Shown here piece after piece: positions 1 through 11,497 of a stretch of 64,000 bases of DNA. Origin of the DNA: Bolinopsis microptera (lineage: Eukaryota; Ctenophora; Tentaculata; Lobata; Bolinopsidae). The stretch covers positions 4,378,460-4,442,459 of the forward strand of contig NC_087083.1 in NCBI RefSeq assembly GCF_026151205.1, written 5' to 3'. How positions within the stretch are numbered: the first letter of the stretch is position 1; each line of letters begins with the position of its first letter. Both the position numbers and the translations under genes were made by a program. Under the pieces are notes generated by a model, which made no database searches, was not told where the DNA came from, and worked only from the letters and a program-made list of their open reading frames with translations.

Positions 1-388
1 ACGAATCAAGGTAACGTGATAGGATTAGCGGTCACGTGATAGGACCGAATGTCAGCTATCCCTTATATGGCACAGTAGGGCGCACCGTTTGGCGGTTGGG
101 GTCCGGGACCCCCTCAAAAGTTCGGTCACTGGTCCTAGTTTGTTGGTCAACCATGCTATCTCGAAATCAAGTTTCACAAAAAATACCCATTGCCCCCCCC
201 CCCCCCTTAAGGTGTTTGGAAATACTGGGGGTGATGTGTGATTCTATCTGTCTGAGGTTGTATATTCTCTTACTTTGTGCGTACTTGAGGCGGTAGTGGC
301 CATAAACAGTTGTGGCCATAAACGGTGTTTGAACAAATTTACAAACACCTTTTAATCCCATCTTAATTAACATATTATCTATGCAGCT
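1..388. other. Upstream flank of LDLa-GPCR gene
   Basis: No gene is seen here. The stretch holds a C homopolymer near 188-206 and two short repeats of a cacgtgatagga-like motif near 14-46. It presumably includes the promoter and 5' UTR of the receptor gene that starts at 389, but I recognise no TATA box or initiator. Confidence 0.4.
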
Positions 389-3300
389 ATGAAACTTGCA
401 ATATTACTGATCCTGTTGAAACTTGGTAAATCAGATACAGCGACATCGATTTATAGTACCACAAGCTCATTAGAAATGACAGATCCTTGGTCATGGTCCG
501 AAGGTAATTATAACTTATATAGAGTTGAGTAGTTATATCATTACGTGTAAAAATTAAAATCGACCTATATCAGTTTAAAGATAGTAATTTTTGTTTTAAG
601 TAAATGAATAAAAAGCTTAGCTTGTTGCACATTGCTCATGAAAATACTTTGCAGAATTGTGCAGTTTTCAAGAAGACAGAGGATTCTTGAAACAGGTATG
701 TACGAACCAGAGGAAAAATCAATACACGCCCTATAATAAGTGCCACAACACAGAGGAGTATTATTGGACGAACTACTGGAAAGAAGTGACAGCTTTATGT
801 TCAGATGATCCACACTATTATCAGGCTTGTGGTGATGCCAGTGTCACTGTAAATAATATTGACGTAAAAAATGGCAACATGCTTTGTGGAGGATTTATCT
901 GTAAGCGTTCGTGGGACATCGTGAACTCAGTACATTATAATAAATTTATTTGTAACGGTGAACATGACTGTGCTAATACAGATTTAGATGAGGAGGGATG
1001 CAGCGAACTGATAACTATGCCGAGTGGGAAAAAGGTAGCGTCAAATCTAATCTGTAATGATAATTGTGATTATTTCTACTGTGAGGACGAGGCTACCTGT
1101 AACGGATACAGATACGGTATGTATTGTGACGATAAGTATACACCAGGAATAGTAAAGTACATACCACCATACATAATATGTGATGGAAATAAAGACTGTG
1201 TTAACGGAGAGGACGAAGCTAAGTGTACCGTTACTAATGAAACACAGTATACTTGTGAACATTGGAATACTGGACGTACAGTACCAGTACACAACTTTAC
1301 AAGATGTGCAGTGTTAAATTACCAGTTAATGGGTCATTTAAACTTTCGTGGCGATTACTGCAGCAGCAGTGATTATGCTTCATTTCACACAAACTGTACA
1401 GATCCCGCCAAAGTAGGGGTAAGATGTCTTGTTAACGGATACTTGTCCTCTGTATCAAAATATATGATCTGCATTGGTAAAAAGGCAATATGTGACGATA
1501 ACTTTGAGAACCAGTGCATACAAGCCTCTAGTCAGTGTACTGTTCACAGGCACTTAATGTGTGATGGTCAACCAGACTGCAATGATAAAAGTGATGAAAC
1601 TGATCGTATCTGCATCACCATGACACTGGTAAAGTGTGAAAGACGTGGCGGCCAGAAAGGGGAACTCCCAATACCTCTAGCTTGGTTAAGAGATGGGTTT
1701 AAGGACTGTTTGAGTGAAATCGACGAAGATGACAGTTGGCCTACTTGTGGGAGCACCAAATCATTAAGATATGTTATCAGCAAAGACACGTCGTGTGAAA
1801 ATGTGTACCTTTGTCCATGGGGTGATCCTGGATATGTGGAATTCAGTGAACTATGTGATGGAGTTGAAACATGTGGAAATGAAAACAAGATCTGCTCTGA
1901 GTCCCGCAAACAACCGAAACTGTCCACAACTGTTTTAACAACTGACAAAAGCCTGATAAAGCATTTATCATACTGCATAAAGGGGATAAAAAACACTCAA
2001 AACTTCAAAAATCATTGCTTCACGATTAGCACGTTTATATTTTCAAATGAAAACGTTTACGGAGGAACCAATACAACAGTTATAATGCCAAATGTTACTC
2101 AAAATTGTGACCACATGTTTGGAGAACAATATTTGTACACTAGTTGTGCAGAAAAGTGTGTCAACTCTTCCTGTCCACTGAGAAATATTCCTAGATATGA
2201 GGCGTGTCCAGGACAATATCATAAAAGAATAGGGACGATAGCCAATAACGAATTCCTAACATTTGTCACAAAATCATATGGGAATATTTATACGAATAGA
2301 TATTTCGTCTGTGACAATAATATCACTTGCATTGATTATTCCCAAGTATGCAATCTCATCGATGATTGCGGGGATGGTTCGGATGAAGACAGCTGCACAA
2401 ATAATTTCAAATGTAACGGTAGGTACATACCGGTGACAAAGAAATGTGACGGATCATTTGACTGCCTGGATTTAACAGACGAATGCAATAATCAGTGTTC
2501 TAGAGAAATTCTAGAAGGGAATGCTCTCAAATTTTCATCATGGATTATAGGATTTCTAGCCGTCCTGGCTAATTTTATCATCATATCCAAAAATACTGGA
2601 ACCTTAAAGAACTGTAGAACTACCGTAGCTCTGTTTAATAAGTCCCTCATCATGATGATATCGTTTGGAGACCTTTTAGTTGGTATCTACTTATTGGTCA
2701 TATCAATTTATGATGGTGTAATCTTCAAGGAAGAATATTGTACCCAACAGATCGGATGGATTACCAGCATCCAATGTTCAACTATTGGAGTTCTTGGCAC
2801 CATAGGATCTCAAGTCTCGCTTTTTGCTATGTGTGCATTGAGCCTCACCCGAATTTACGGAATACACAACCCCATGAGAATTCCGGGAGAAGTTACATTG
2901 GTAAAATCACTCCAAGTTGCAGGAGGTGTTTTAATGATGACGTTGGCGTCCATTGTCATTGCTGTAATCCCAATTATTTCCAAATTCGAGGATTTCTTTG
3001 TCAATGGAGTGAAGTATGCAGAAGAGATAAAGGTATTTATTGGAACAATGAACAAGCAGACACTATTTGCTGTCTTTCAAGGATACTTTGGTAGAATGAA
3101 GGAAACAACACTAAGCTGGCGTATGATCAACAAAATGATGTCCGAGATGTATTCTCACGATAATGGTTATGAAGACTACACGAAAAACATCCAAAAGGTG
3201 GATTTCTATGGAAACGATGGTGTTTGCCTCTTCAAATATTTTGTCAAAGAAAATGATCCACAGAGGCACTTGGTATGGGCAATTCTTGCCCTGAACTTTG

Positions 3301-3761
3301 TGTGCTTCTTTTTCATTACAGCCTCATACTTGATCATTGGCATCATATCTCGCAAATCTTCTAAAAGTTTGACACAGTCAGGAGGGAACCAACAGATTTC
3401 ACAACGCAATAGGAAAATGAACTTAAGAATCGCCATCATTATCATTACAGATTTCCTTTGCTGGGTACCCTTCATAGTGATATGTGTTCTACATTCCCTT
3501 GAGGTTCTAGATGCAACACCATGGTATGGCCTGTTTTCCATGATTGTTTTACCGATCAACTCCGTCATAAACCCACTAATCTATGATAAAACTGTAACAA
3601 ACCTTATAAGCTTACCTATCCAAAGACTCGGAATCCTAATCACTGGTTCAAGAATTTACCGAGAGTTAAGGCTAAGATTACAACGATCATCACCAGTTGA
3701 GACCATTGAGATGAATTGTGTGGCAGTACAAGACGGAGAAGTTCCAGGCAGAGATGACTGA
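389..3761 (+). CDS. LDLa-repeat GPCR with LGR/relaxin-receptor-type 7TM
   Basis: A cell-surface receptor of about 1073 residues in two exons, 389-503 and 655-3761, joined by a GT-AG intron with matching phase (codon split G/AA). The ATG at 389 opens a hydrophobic signal peptide (MKLAILLILLKLG). Residues of roughly 60-640 are Cys-rich, with at least five LDL-receptor class A modules showing the Ca-binding D-x-x-D-E pattern (CDGQPDCNDKSDE, CGDGSDEDSC) and several N-glycosylation sequons. Seven helices follow, with LTRIY in the DRY position, DFLCWVPF in TM6 and NSVINPLIYD in TM7. These motifs are typical of LGR/RXFP receptors, but I see no leucine-rich repeats. The loop between TM4 and TM5 is unusually long. 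The ligand is unknown; coupling to a G protein is inferred from the family. Confidence 0.9.
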
Positions 3762-3923
3762 AGTACGAGATAAACAAAGAAATTATTAGCTGAGACAAAG
3801 AAGAGAGCTTATGACGGCATTTTGAGAGATAAAGCAGTATAAAAACGATCAAGTTAGATGATAACGCCAGAAATGAATTAAATAATATGCAGCAAAAGTA
3901 GATGAGCAATGAAAGAAGAGGCA

Positions 3924-3929
3924 AATAAA
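3924..3929 (+). promoter_or_regulatory. Candidate polyadenylation signal
   Basis: AATAAA about 165 nt after the stop codon of the LDLa-GPCR gene, a plausible 3' end signal. It is a common hexamer in AT-rich DNA, so support is modest. Confidence 0.4.
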
Positions 3930-4001
3930 ACATGGGATACAATTATGAAGGGGAATCAGTTTAACAGGACTACGTTGTCAACGTGAAAATTAATATTTTT
4001 A

Positions 4002-4475
4002 AAGTACATTAAGTACATTAAGTACATCAAGTACATCAAGTACATCAAGTACATCAAGTACATTAAGTACATTAAGTACATTAAGTACATTAAGTACATC
4101 AAGTACATCAAGTACATTAAGTACATTAAGTACATTAAGTACATTAAGTACATTAAGTACATTAAGTACATTAAGTACATTAAGTACATTAAGTACATTA
4201 AGTACATTAAGTACATTAAGTACATTAAGTACATTAAGTACATTAAGTACATTAAGTACATTAAGTACATTAAGTACATTAAGTACATTAAGTACATTGA
4301 GTACATTAAGTACATTAAGTACATTAAGTACATTAAGTACATTAAGTACATTAAGTACATTAAGTACATTAAGTACATTAAGTACATTAAGTACATTAAG
4401 TACATTAAGTACATTAAGTACATTAAGTACATTAAGTGCATTAAGTACATTAATAACATTAAGTATACTAAGTAC
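4002..4475. repeat. 9-bp satellite (ttaagtaca)n
   Basis: About 50 tandem copies of a 9-bp unit. It is nearly perfect, with scattered t-to-c variants (catcaag) at the left end and decay at the right end. It yields long artefactual open frames on both strands because 9 is a multiple of 3 and the unit lacks stops. Confidence 0.97.
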
Positions 4476-4889
4476 ATTATACGCTGATATTGATATGATA
4501 TAGCTTCTATCACTTATTTTTACAAACTTATCTGTAATTAGTAAAGTGATGATAGTAATGTTAAATTATGAGTGGTTTACGTGATAACTTATTCATACTA
4601 TCATACAAATTCCACAAACTTTGTTGTATAACTAATTGGAAGACCATATATCGCAAGGTTGATTTTGAATAAGATATTACTAGACACTAGTATCGTTATT
4701 ATGTAGTATGATAATATATTATGAATATAAAACAAAAAAAAAGAAAACAAAAAAAAAGAAGACAATAAAAACATATCGTCTACATAACGGAAAATTTATG
4801 CATCTGAATCAAAATATTGATTATAATGCTATGTTATTTTCGATTAATTGGAAGATTTATTGGATTATTGAATTATGCTGATATTTTAG
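4476..4889. other. AT-rich intergenic stretch
   Basis: No gene seen. It includes an A-rich tract near 4730-4770 and ends at the terminal repeat of the large inverted-repeat element. Confidence 0.5.
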
Positions 4890-6137
4890 AGATGTGGATA
4901 CTGGCGGGGAGGTGATCATTGTTTGTTTACATTAATAGGGAACACATGTTCAGGAGGCTGAGGAGGTGATCATTGTTTGTTTACATTTTAGGTGGAACAC
5001 ATGTTCAGGAGGCTGAGGAGGTGTTACATATATAGAAGGCTTGTAACACATGTAACGCCTTCTTGTTACCCCCCTTTGAGGACCCCGAATTATTTTCTGA
5101 ACGAAAGCTCAAAAATAACCGAGAAATCGACCTTCTTATTAACTCATTTTGATGACCGTTTCTAACCTAAAATTGCACGAAAAATCGATTTAGCTAGGTT
5201 TCAGAACCTATAAACACTTCCTTATCCCTCAAAATCGATGTTTTATAGTTTAGAATGCAAACAACAAGCAATATATATTTTGATCCTTCGGTTCTACAGC
5301 TCTTGACCTAGGGCTGAAACCGAAAGATCGAGGCAATCCTAACCTTAACTGATCGAACTTGAGCGAAGAGCAGAGTACGACAAAACACAGCAGGTAAGCA
5401 ACTCATTTTTGTGACTGTTCCTCACCTGTACAACGTTGCACGAGAAATCGATTAAAATTGGTTTTACAGCCCAATAACGCTTCCTTTTTCCTCAAAATTG
5501 TTGTGTTACTCAAACAAAGAACATGTTGATTCTGCAACGAAAGAACAAGGAGATTGTCTCATTAACAACTCAAACAGGTTCTATCACAATTTTCAGAGCA
5601 GAGCACGATATAGCAAAAGTCAAAAGAAACACAATAAAGGTATATAACAATCATAATAACAACTGAATTATATTTATTCGGACAACGGGCAGCCCTGATG
5701 TGCTCCGCGTCCGTGATTTCGACCAATTGTATTAGAGGTGTTCTGTCACGTGACGCTGATCCGTCCAATCACAACAGGAAGAGTGAGCAGAGGGACATTA
5801 TATCGTATGTTTACATTTCTTATCTGTATTTGACCCTTTGTTCACATTGTTATCTCTGCCACAGGTTGGCAATTTCAAGGTGCTCTTATCTGCAGACTGC
5901 ACCTCGGTATACACGCCATGATTACGTCATACAGAACTAGAAATTGTGTGAACCGTGATCATTACAATGTAACCGTGCCCAGTGCCCATGTACAATGCTA
6001 ACTGTTGGGGTGGGGGGGGGGGGGGGGGGGGGGTGGGTTGGGGGTTGTTTACGATAGTCAAACAATCTTGATAGTGTATCAAGGTCTCTCCTCCAACTGA
6101 CTGCTGTGCTTATCGTCCAGTCAGGAACAGAATAATA
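4890..6137 (+). repeat. Left arm of giant inverted repeat
   Basis: A 1248-bp arm containing a duplicated 60-bp end motif (gatcattgtttgtttacat at about 4914 and 4967) and a G homopolymer near 6010-6033. An 80-codon open frame here recurs in the other arm and looks non-coding. Confidence 0.85.
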
Positions 6138-6386
6138 ACATGATTTTTTAGTTATAGTATGTCTCGGCTGAACTGCGGAGATAAGTACAGTTTGCTGTAA
6201 TATGTACAGTTTGCTGTAATATGTGGTCGCGATTATCAACTCAGTGGAATTTCAAATGATGAACTGTGCTTTAAGTTTACACCAACTGGAACCAAAGGAA
6301 TATACCCATGAGTGCTCCCTAACTTAACTTGGACGGTAAGTGTTTGACAATAAAAACTAGGACACGAATTCTCTGACAAGAAATGT

Positions 6387-6500
6387 TAGCAGGTTTAAAT
6401 AAAATATACCTGCAGTTAGCAGGTTTAAATAAAATATACCTGCAGTTAGCAGGTTTAAATAAAATATACCTGCAGTTAGCAGGTTTAAATAAAATATACC
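6387..6500. repeat. 30-bp tandem repeat, nearly 4 copies
   Basis: Unit begins gttagcaggtttaaataaaa and ends atacctgca. Lies inside the transposon centre, between two copies of the inner arm end. Confidence 0.9.
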
Positions 6501-6564
6501 TCCAACTGACTGTGGTGCTTATCGTCCAGTCAGGAACAGAATAATAACATAATTTTTTATTTAT

Positions 6565-6834
6565 TCAAGTAGCCCTGGTCATTTTTAAAAAATCGTTGTC
6601 CACCTCCCTTAAAAAAACAGGGTTCAAATTGTGGGCACACACGAATGCGATGTCGCTCAGATAAGGCAACATCTTCGCCACAACTTTGTTTCCCAAAATC
6701 TTGTACCGCTTCAGATAGCCAATAGAGCGTTCCACGTGGATGCGGGCGATGCTGACTTTCCTGCTGGCTGCTACTTCTTCCGGCGTGAACTGAGTCTGGC
6801 CCCACATCCCCGCTGGGATGTTTAGTGTAACTCC
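6565..6834 (-). pseudogene. Harbinger-type DDE transposase, C-terminal fragment
   Basis: The translated minus strand gives about 85 residues matching the end of DDE_Tnp_4 transposases: TPEEVAASRKVSIARIHVER, then SIGYLKRYKIL and DIAFVCAHNLNP. The RIHVER-SIG-YLK core with a following V-C-A-x-x-N stretch is the family signature around and after the last catalytic acidic residue. The fragment starts after a plausible acceptor (atttcag) near 6834. The N-terminal catalytic part is not found in this element, so it is a remnant that depends on a transposase from elsewhere. Confidence 0.75.
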
Positions 6835-6888
6835 TGAAATTTAATTCGCTTTTTATTCCGCTTATTCTTAACTAACCGGACGATGATT

Positions 6889-6995
6889 AATCACTCTACA
6901 CACAAATAGACTGTTACGTGACGTTTCAACACGTTTTCTAGCTGGCTCTGAAACCTTAACCACCCAGAATGACCCTAACCCTAACACAAACCCGA
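6889..6995 (+). mobile_element. MITE fragment, telomere-motif family (copy A)
   Basis: Shares aatcactctaca, a cacgtgac-like block, agctggctctga and ccctaaccctaac with two further copies near 34142 and 61366. Only one end is present; it lies inside the large inverted-repeat element. Confidence 0.6.
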
Positions 6996-7003
6996 TTTCT
7001 AAC

Positions 7004-8244
7004 TATTATTCTGTTCCTGACTGGAAGATAAGCACAGCAGTCAGTTGGAGGAGAGACCTTGATACACTATCAAGATTGTTTGACTATCGTAAACAACCCC
7101 CAACCCACCCCCCCCCCCCCCCCCCCCAACAGTTAGCATTGTACATGGGCACTGGGCACGGTTACATTGTAATGATCACGGTTCACACAATTTCTAGTTC
7201 TGTATGACGTAATCATGGCGTGTGTACCGAGGTGCAGTCTGCAGATAAGAGCACCTTGAAATTGCCAACCTGTGGCAGAGATAACAATGTGAACAAAGGG
7301 TCAAATACAGATAAGAAATGTAAACATACGATATAATGTCCCTCTGCTCACTCTTCCTGTTGTGATTGGACGGATCAGCGTCACGTGACAGAACACCTTT
7401 AATACAATTGGTCGAAATCACGGACGCGGAGCACATCAGGGCTGCCCGTTGTCCGAATAAATATAATTCAGTTGTTATTATGATTGTTATATACCTTTAT
7501 TGTGTTTCTTTTGACTTTTGCTATATCGTGCTCTGCTCTGAAAATTGTGATAGAACCTGTTTGAGTTGTTAATGAGACGATCTCCTTGTTCTTTCGTTGC
7601 AGAATCAACATGTTCTTTGTTTGAGTAACACAACAATTTTGAGGAAAAAGGAAGCGTTATTGGGCTGTAAAACCAACTTTAATCGATTTCTCGTGCAACG
7701 TTGTACAGGTGAGGAACAGTCACAAAAATGAGATGCTTACCTGCTGTGTTTTGTCGTACTCTGCTCTTCGCTCAAGTTCGATCAGTTAAGGTTAGGATTG
7801 CCTCGATCTTTCGGTTTCAGCCCTAGGTCAAGAGCTGTAGAACCGAAGGATCAAAATATATGTTGCTTGTTGCTTGCATTCTAAACTATAAAACATCGAT
7901 TTTGAGGGATAAGGAAGTGTTTATAGGTTTTGAAACCTAGCTAAATCGATTTTTCGTGCAATTTTAGGTTAGAAACGGTCATCAAAATGAGTTAATAAGA
8001 AGGTCGATTTCTCGGTTATTTTTGAGCTTTCGTTCAGAAAATAATTCGGGGTCCTCAAAGGGGGGTAACAAGAAGGCGTTACATGTGTTACAAGCCTTCT
8101 ATATATGTAACACCTCCTCAGCCTCCTGAACATGTGTTCCACCTAAAATGTAAACAAACAATGATCACCTCCTCAGCCTCCTGAACATGTGTTCCCTATT
8201 AATGTAAACAAACAATGATCACCTCCCCGCCAGTATCCACATCT
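7004..8244 (-). repeat. Right arm of giant inverted repeat
   Basis: Reverse complement of 4890-6137. The high arm identity implies recent formation or gene conversion. Confidence 0.85.
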
Positions 8245-9149
8245 AGTATCTAGAACATTAATAAAAGCACGTCTTTTAAGTGTTGTTTAAAATAATTATG
8301 TGACGTATTGACAAACGCGGCAGATTGGTTAAACAATAAAAATTACAATTGTGCAGTGGTGACTGGTGAGAACAGTTCCGATTATCATTGAGTAATTGGG
8401 CTCCAATATTAGCATGGATAAGTGCTAACCCCACACTTTTTAATGCTTTGTCGTATAACATTTTATTTCTGCAAATGAGCTTTGTGTCTAATTTATGGTT
8501 GAAACTGGATCAGGAAGAGCCATTTTAAAGTGAATTCAAATATTTTCAACGGGATTCTGTCAAGCAGAAGATCCTACAGCCCCTGGAGATCCTCAATTAT
8601 CTGTAATTTCAAAAACGGTTAGCTGGAGGTCAACTATAGGATCCTATCAAGCAAAAGATTCTACAACCATGTACAGGTATAATAACGCTATTAGCCTGGG
8701 GTCCCCTGGTAACACGGCGACTGGAGAGGTAAGTCTAGCTCGGAGTCTTAACGATTTGGTAGTTCTGATAGTTGGATAATATCCGGTTGGAAGAGACAAG
8801 GACAAATGAAACAGGAAGTTAGGAATGTAGGCTGCTTCATTTGTCCTTGTCTCTTCCAACCGGATATTATCCAACTATCAGTATTCCAATCATGAGACTA
8901 ATAAACAGCGAACTATTCCATCATTTGATTTGGTAGTAGTAATGGTATTTTTGTGGACAAATACAACACACAACATCTTGATAATATACTATTATTATAG
9001 TAAATAGTGTTCCTTCCTGCTTTTCTGGTAGTGTTCCTTCCCGGGCTTACACTTTGAAGTATAAACAGTGTCCCTCTTTCTTGGGGCGGCCAAATATTTC
9101 TGCTTTCCAGATGAATTGGATGAATCTCTAATTTAAGTTATTTCTTGTT
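8245..9149. other. Intergenic stretch with short direct repeats
   Basis: No gene seen. A degenerate direct repeat (tcaagcagaagatcctaca near 8554 and tcaagcaaaagattctaca near 8646) and one strong hairpin (8765-8881) are the only structures. Confidence 0.5.
8765..8881. repeat. Perfect 46-bp hairpin
   Basis: Positions 8765-8810 are exactly reverse-complementary to 8836-8881, with a 25-bp loop. It begins ctgatagttggataatatcc. Probably a fold-back MITE or its remnant. Confidence 0.9.
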
Positions 9150-9155
9150 TTTATT
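9150..9155 (-). promoter_or_regulatory. Candidate polyadenylation signal, mosaic gene
   Basis: AATAAA on the minus strand about 220 nt after the stop codon of the mosaic secreted-protein gene. Confidence 0.45.
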
Positions 9156-9374
9156 TTTTATACATAACAAAAATTAAAACAATATGTTTTGAATGCATGT
9201 GTGATAAAAATTGTACAACAAAAATATCACTTCAGATCGTAGTCAAGTCGCAAATCAAATATCAACTTACTAAAAATTTAAAAATCAGTTCAGTCCATTT
9301 CCATAAAAATGTATTTCCATAATAAAAAACCTGTACATGTCCTTATACATGTGCCCTGCAATCTTGCGAGTAAT

Positions 9375-11497
9375 CTACTTGAACTCAATAGTGACGTCTG
9401 TAGATGTGTCCACTCCTTGTTGATCAAACTCACATCTGTAGGTGCCGCTGTCTTCGGGGCTCGGGTTCTTGAGGATCATTTGGTAGGTTCCTGAAATAAA
9501 CACAGGTTAAGATTTATACACTAATAATTACATTAATTGTACTAATTATTTAGGTAAAGATTGATATTCCTGTTACTTATTGCATTGAATTATGAGTGGT
9601 ATGTCAGAATAAACCCAGATTAAAAACAGTATATATAAAAAATTAACTTTTGGCAATCGATTTTTAGACTAACATTACAATATTTTACAAAATATTATTA
9701 TTCAAGATAATATGATTAAAGGATAAAGTATCCAAAAAAATAACCTTTTCCTCGTTCGATACTGATAGTATCACTATCATCAAGAAGTTCATCACCGTCA
9801 TCAGTTACTCTGTACCAGTTAATGTTATCTGGACTCTTAGGGTCTTTCAGTTTCAGCTGAGAATATATAAAATGTTAGCTTTCGTGGTATAATGATCAAT
9901 ACCTGAGTTTCAAATACGCGATTCAACTAAACGCTGGTCTGCACTCTGCTTGAAGCCTCTCGACGTGTATTCCTTGTCCTCGACCAATGACGAAAATACG
10001 AGGATCCTGGGAGTCTCACCCTAATCACACTTACTGTTGCATTACTATCGGCGAAGCACCGCCGGCTCACAATTGACCTACTTTACTTACTCGTGCTCTC
10101 CAAAAACTAGGCCTCCAAAATTAGTTTTGTCATTGAGTCATTGGGTCTTGTCGATATCAAAATCTACCATAACCAAGTAGTCGAGACATTTGACAATTTT
10201 ACATCGTTAAACAGTAAACTTACGTTGTCAATATCAACGTCACACTTGATAGTGAGAGGTTGTCCAGACTTCTGCTTTTTAGACAGTTGTTTAGCATTGG
10301 CAATGTTCAGTTTCACAGATCCCTCTGAAAAAGAAAAAGTATGTTAAAAAGTAAGTTTTTTAATCTTTTCCGTCCTGGATTACAGAGTGGAAACGTATTT
10401 TTGGTAATGAATGTTGCTTTATAGAATCAGGAACAAGTTGTTTTGTATGAGAATCAGAAAAAGCAAGTTTAGTGGATTATATAGTGTTGAACCACCAATA
10501 GCAAATATTAGCGAGAACTATTAAGCTATTGATAGTGTTGAACGACATCAATCGAAAGTAATGATCATTAAAGAAAAGCAAAAAATCTGAAAATAGTCGA
10601 GAAGCCTCGGTATTCAAATATCCGCAAATCTGCGACAAGAAATAAATCCTTGTGTTTGAAAACAGCCTGATCTTACCTAGAAGGACAAGTTTGACCTCGA
10701 CCTCACATTTGAAGCTTTCTCCATCCTTCTCAATGAAGATGGAAGCTACATAAATACCCGCATCTTCGGCATCAAACTTCCTGCGTGATGAGAGTTTAAA
10801 TGGTGATGATGAAAATCTTGTAGGGTCATTCATGATTATTCAAGATAATTAAAAAATCATAATAGATTAGTTAAGGTAATCTTTGCAGTCCTACTTTTAA
10901 TGTTTCACACGAACGATTTAAAAAAGTAGAATGGAGAAATTTGATTTAGATAATAGTTAAATTCCGTTTGTAAATACAAACGATTTGTTCTATCTTTGAT
11001 TTGAATAAAGTTATAAGATAATAATAAATAAGGAGTACCGAAACAAGATGTTACCTGATGGTGAATCCGTTGAATTTAGATTTGCCGTCGGATTTAGGAT
11101 CCCAGGGTTCGTTGTTCTTTTCCCACTTGATTGTGGCGTATTTCTTGAAGGTCTTCTTAACTTCACCGGCCAACTGAAGTTGTGTTTGTTAGTTAAATCT
11201 GTCATATACATCAATATAAGTAATGTTTTGGCTTCAAAGTTAACCAAATATCAAGTGTTTCTACAGGTATCAAACCTATTCTAAGTATGCTTCATTCCAC
11301 TATTAAGGCATGATTCTATAAAAATTGCCAGTTCTTACCTTGACATTGACATTGGTTCCCTTGATTCCCTTAACAATTGGCTTCTTTGCCTTAACATCAC
11401 ATTCCAGCGGAAGGAACTCCTTGCACACTCCATCAGATCCCTTCTCTGTCCCCTCCTTGCATTCACATTGGTAGTTTCCGACTGAGTTTGTGCAGAC
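9375..11497 (-). CDS. Mosaic gene: two C-terminal Ig domains
   Basis: Exons 9375-9490, 9745-9856, 10224-10324, 10677-10780, 11055-11173 and the end of 11339-11497. The last Ig domain has the canonical core: Cys in TIKCDVDID, Trp in NINWYRV, and EDSGTYRCEF before the stop. The preceding one has LECDVKAK, ATIKWEK and EDAGIYVAS, with Ala where the second Cys is expected and a Cys 12 residues later (SFKCEVEV), a mild oddity. Phases run 0-2-1-0-1 and join cleanly. The protein ends IEFK with no anchor. Confidence 0.85.

Larger units (their letters stand above)
4890..8244. mobile_element. 3.35-kb DNA transposon with 1.25-kb inverted repeats
   Basis: The sequence from 4890 (agatgtggatactggcgggg) to 6137 returns as its reverse complement at 7004-8244, ending ccagtatccacatct. 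The arms look almost identical, differing at a few bases and in the length of a G/C homopolymer. The 866-bp centre carries a transposase C-terminal remnant on the minus strand, a 30-bp tandem repeat and a partial third copy of the arm's inner end. No clear target duplication is visible; AG flanks both ends, which is compatible with a 2-bp duplication but not convincing. The transposase motifs suggest the PIF/Harbinger superfamily (including ISL2EU-like elements). Confidence 0.85.

Noticed and set aside
1568-1996. Minus-strand frame opposite the LDLa-GPCR
   Set aside because: Shadow of the strongly supported plus-strand gene.
389-2500. Leucine-rich repeats expected in an LGR-type receptor
   Set aside because: I looked for L-x-x-L-x-L-x-x-N patterns in the ectodomain and found none; the region is Cys-rich LDLa-like throughout.
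3956-4513. 185-codon open frame of repeated LMYLMY on the minus strand, and a similar one on the plus strand
   Set aside because: Pure product of the 9-bp satellite; no start context, composition or domain supports a protein.
5698-7436. Identical 80-codon frames in both arms of the large inverted repeat
   Set aside because: Identity follows from the arms being copies; no motif, and the arm looks like terminal non-coding DNA.
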